From: Pedobacter sp. UBA2067
GTDB taxonomy: Bacteria > Bacteroidota > Bacteroidia > Sphingobacteriales > Sphingobacteriaceae
DNA length: 6,253 nt
NCBI GenBank assembly: GCA_002333205.1
Contig: DDAD01000060.1
Coordinates: forward strand, 10,133 to 16,385
Reading direction: 5' to 3'
Shown: in pieces, positions 6,044 through 6,253 of the stretch
Layout: each line of letters starts with the position of its first letter
Position numbering within the stretch: the stretch's first letter is position 1
The notes under the pieces: generated by a model
Told to the model about the DNA's origin: nothing
The model's database searches: none
Seen by the model: only the letters and a program-made list of their open reading frames with translations
Translations under genes and position numbers: made by a program

Positions 6044-6253
6044 ATGGCAAAATCACCAAACGGTATTTTAGGCCCTGTGCATGGAAGCGTGGGCAACTTT
6101 ACTTTCTACCAGTTAAATGGACAATCAATTGTTCGTAGAAAAGCAAAATATACAGACAAACCGTCAGCAGCGCAGCTGAATTCGCGCAAGTCGATGAAAA
6201 CCTTAATGAACTTTCTGACACGCATCAAACCATTTATAAAATTTGGCTACATG
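6044..6253 (+). CDS. DUF6266-like protein, N-terminal part
   Basis: The first 70 codons of a gene cut by the window end. The protein begins MAKSPNGILGPVHGSVGNF, followed by TFYQLNGQSIVRRKAKYTDK and PSAAQLNSRKSMKTLMNFLT. This matches the N-terminal pattern I associate with DUF6266 proteins of Bacteroidota: a GILG..G.VGN opening, a segment resembling NGQ.V.R, a K/P-rich turn, then an xxQLxxRxxMK helix leading to a segment like FLxxIKPFIKFGY. Members are usually about 200 residues and of unknown function, so roughly a third is seen. No signal peptide is visible. The ATG at 6044 is preceded by an A/T-rich leader (CTTAAACAAA) without a Shine-Dalgarno motif, as for its neighbours, and no alternative start fits better. 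It is divergent from the transglutaminase-like operon. The family call rests on remembered motifs and is moderately secure. Confidence 0.82.
   Translation, partial: MAKSPNGILGPVHGSVGNFTFYQLNGQSIVRRKAKYTDKPSAAQLNSRKSMKTLMNFLTRIKPFIKFGYM

Overview
The window looks like chromosomal DNA of a Bacteroidota member, probably Sphingobacteriaceae (Pedobacter-like). This is inferred from gene content: a paired DUF3857/transglutaminase-like periplasmic operon, a DUF6266-type protein, a Tat-exported NIPSNAP protein, A-rich leaders without Shine-Dalgarno motifs, and a TAnnTTTG-type -7 element. No database search was possible, so family names rest on motif recognition.

Layout: (1) Positions 1-640, plus strand: the C-terminal half of a YqhD-type iron-containing alcohol dehydrogenase, cut by the window start. 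(2) 655-683: a strong hairpin, probably a bidirectional terminator, between this gene and the convergent next one. (3) 700-1497, minus strand: an exported NIPSNAP-family protein. (4) 1569-1757, plus strand: a 62-residue single-span membrane protein, divergent from the NIPSNAP gene and ending 2 bp from the stop of the next, convergent gene. (5) 1760-5685, minus strand: a two-gene operon with an ATGA start/stop overlap. Both products are secreted and carry DUF3857-like and transglutaminase-like domains. The promoter-proximal member has lost the catalytic Cys and His, while the distal member keeps them. (6) 5686-6043: a 358-bp divergent intergenic region with a candidate promoter inside an AT-rich inverted repeat, an 80-bp palindromic element built from 10-11 bp repeats, and a short direct repeat. 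(7) 6044-6253, plus strand: the N-terminus of a DUF6266-like protein, cut by the window end.

The two transglutaminase-like proteins are the only genes clearly expressed together, and they probably act together in the periplasm or at the outer membrane. The other genes look like independent units. I see no defence system, CRISPR array, tRNA, rRNA or transposase. The least explained stretch is the structured repeat at about 5857-5940. The active/inactive enzyme pair is the most interesting protein-level feature.
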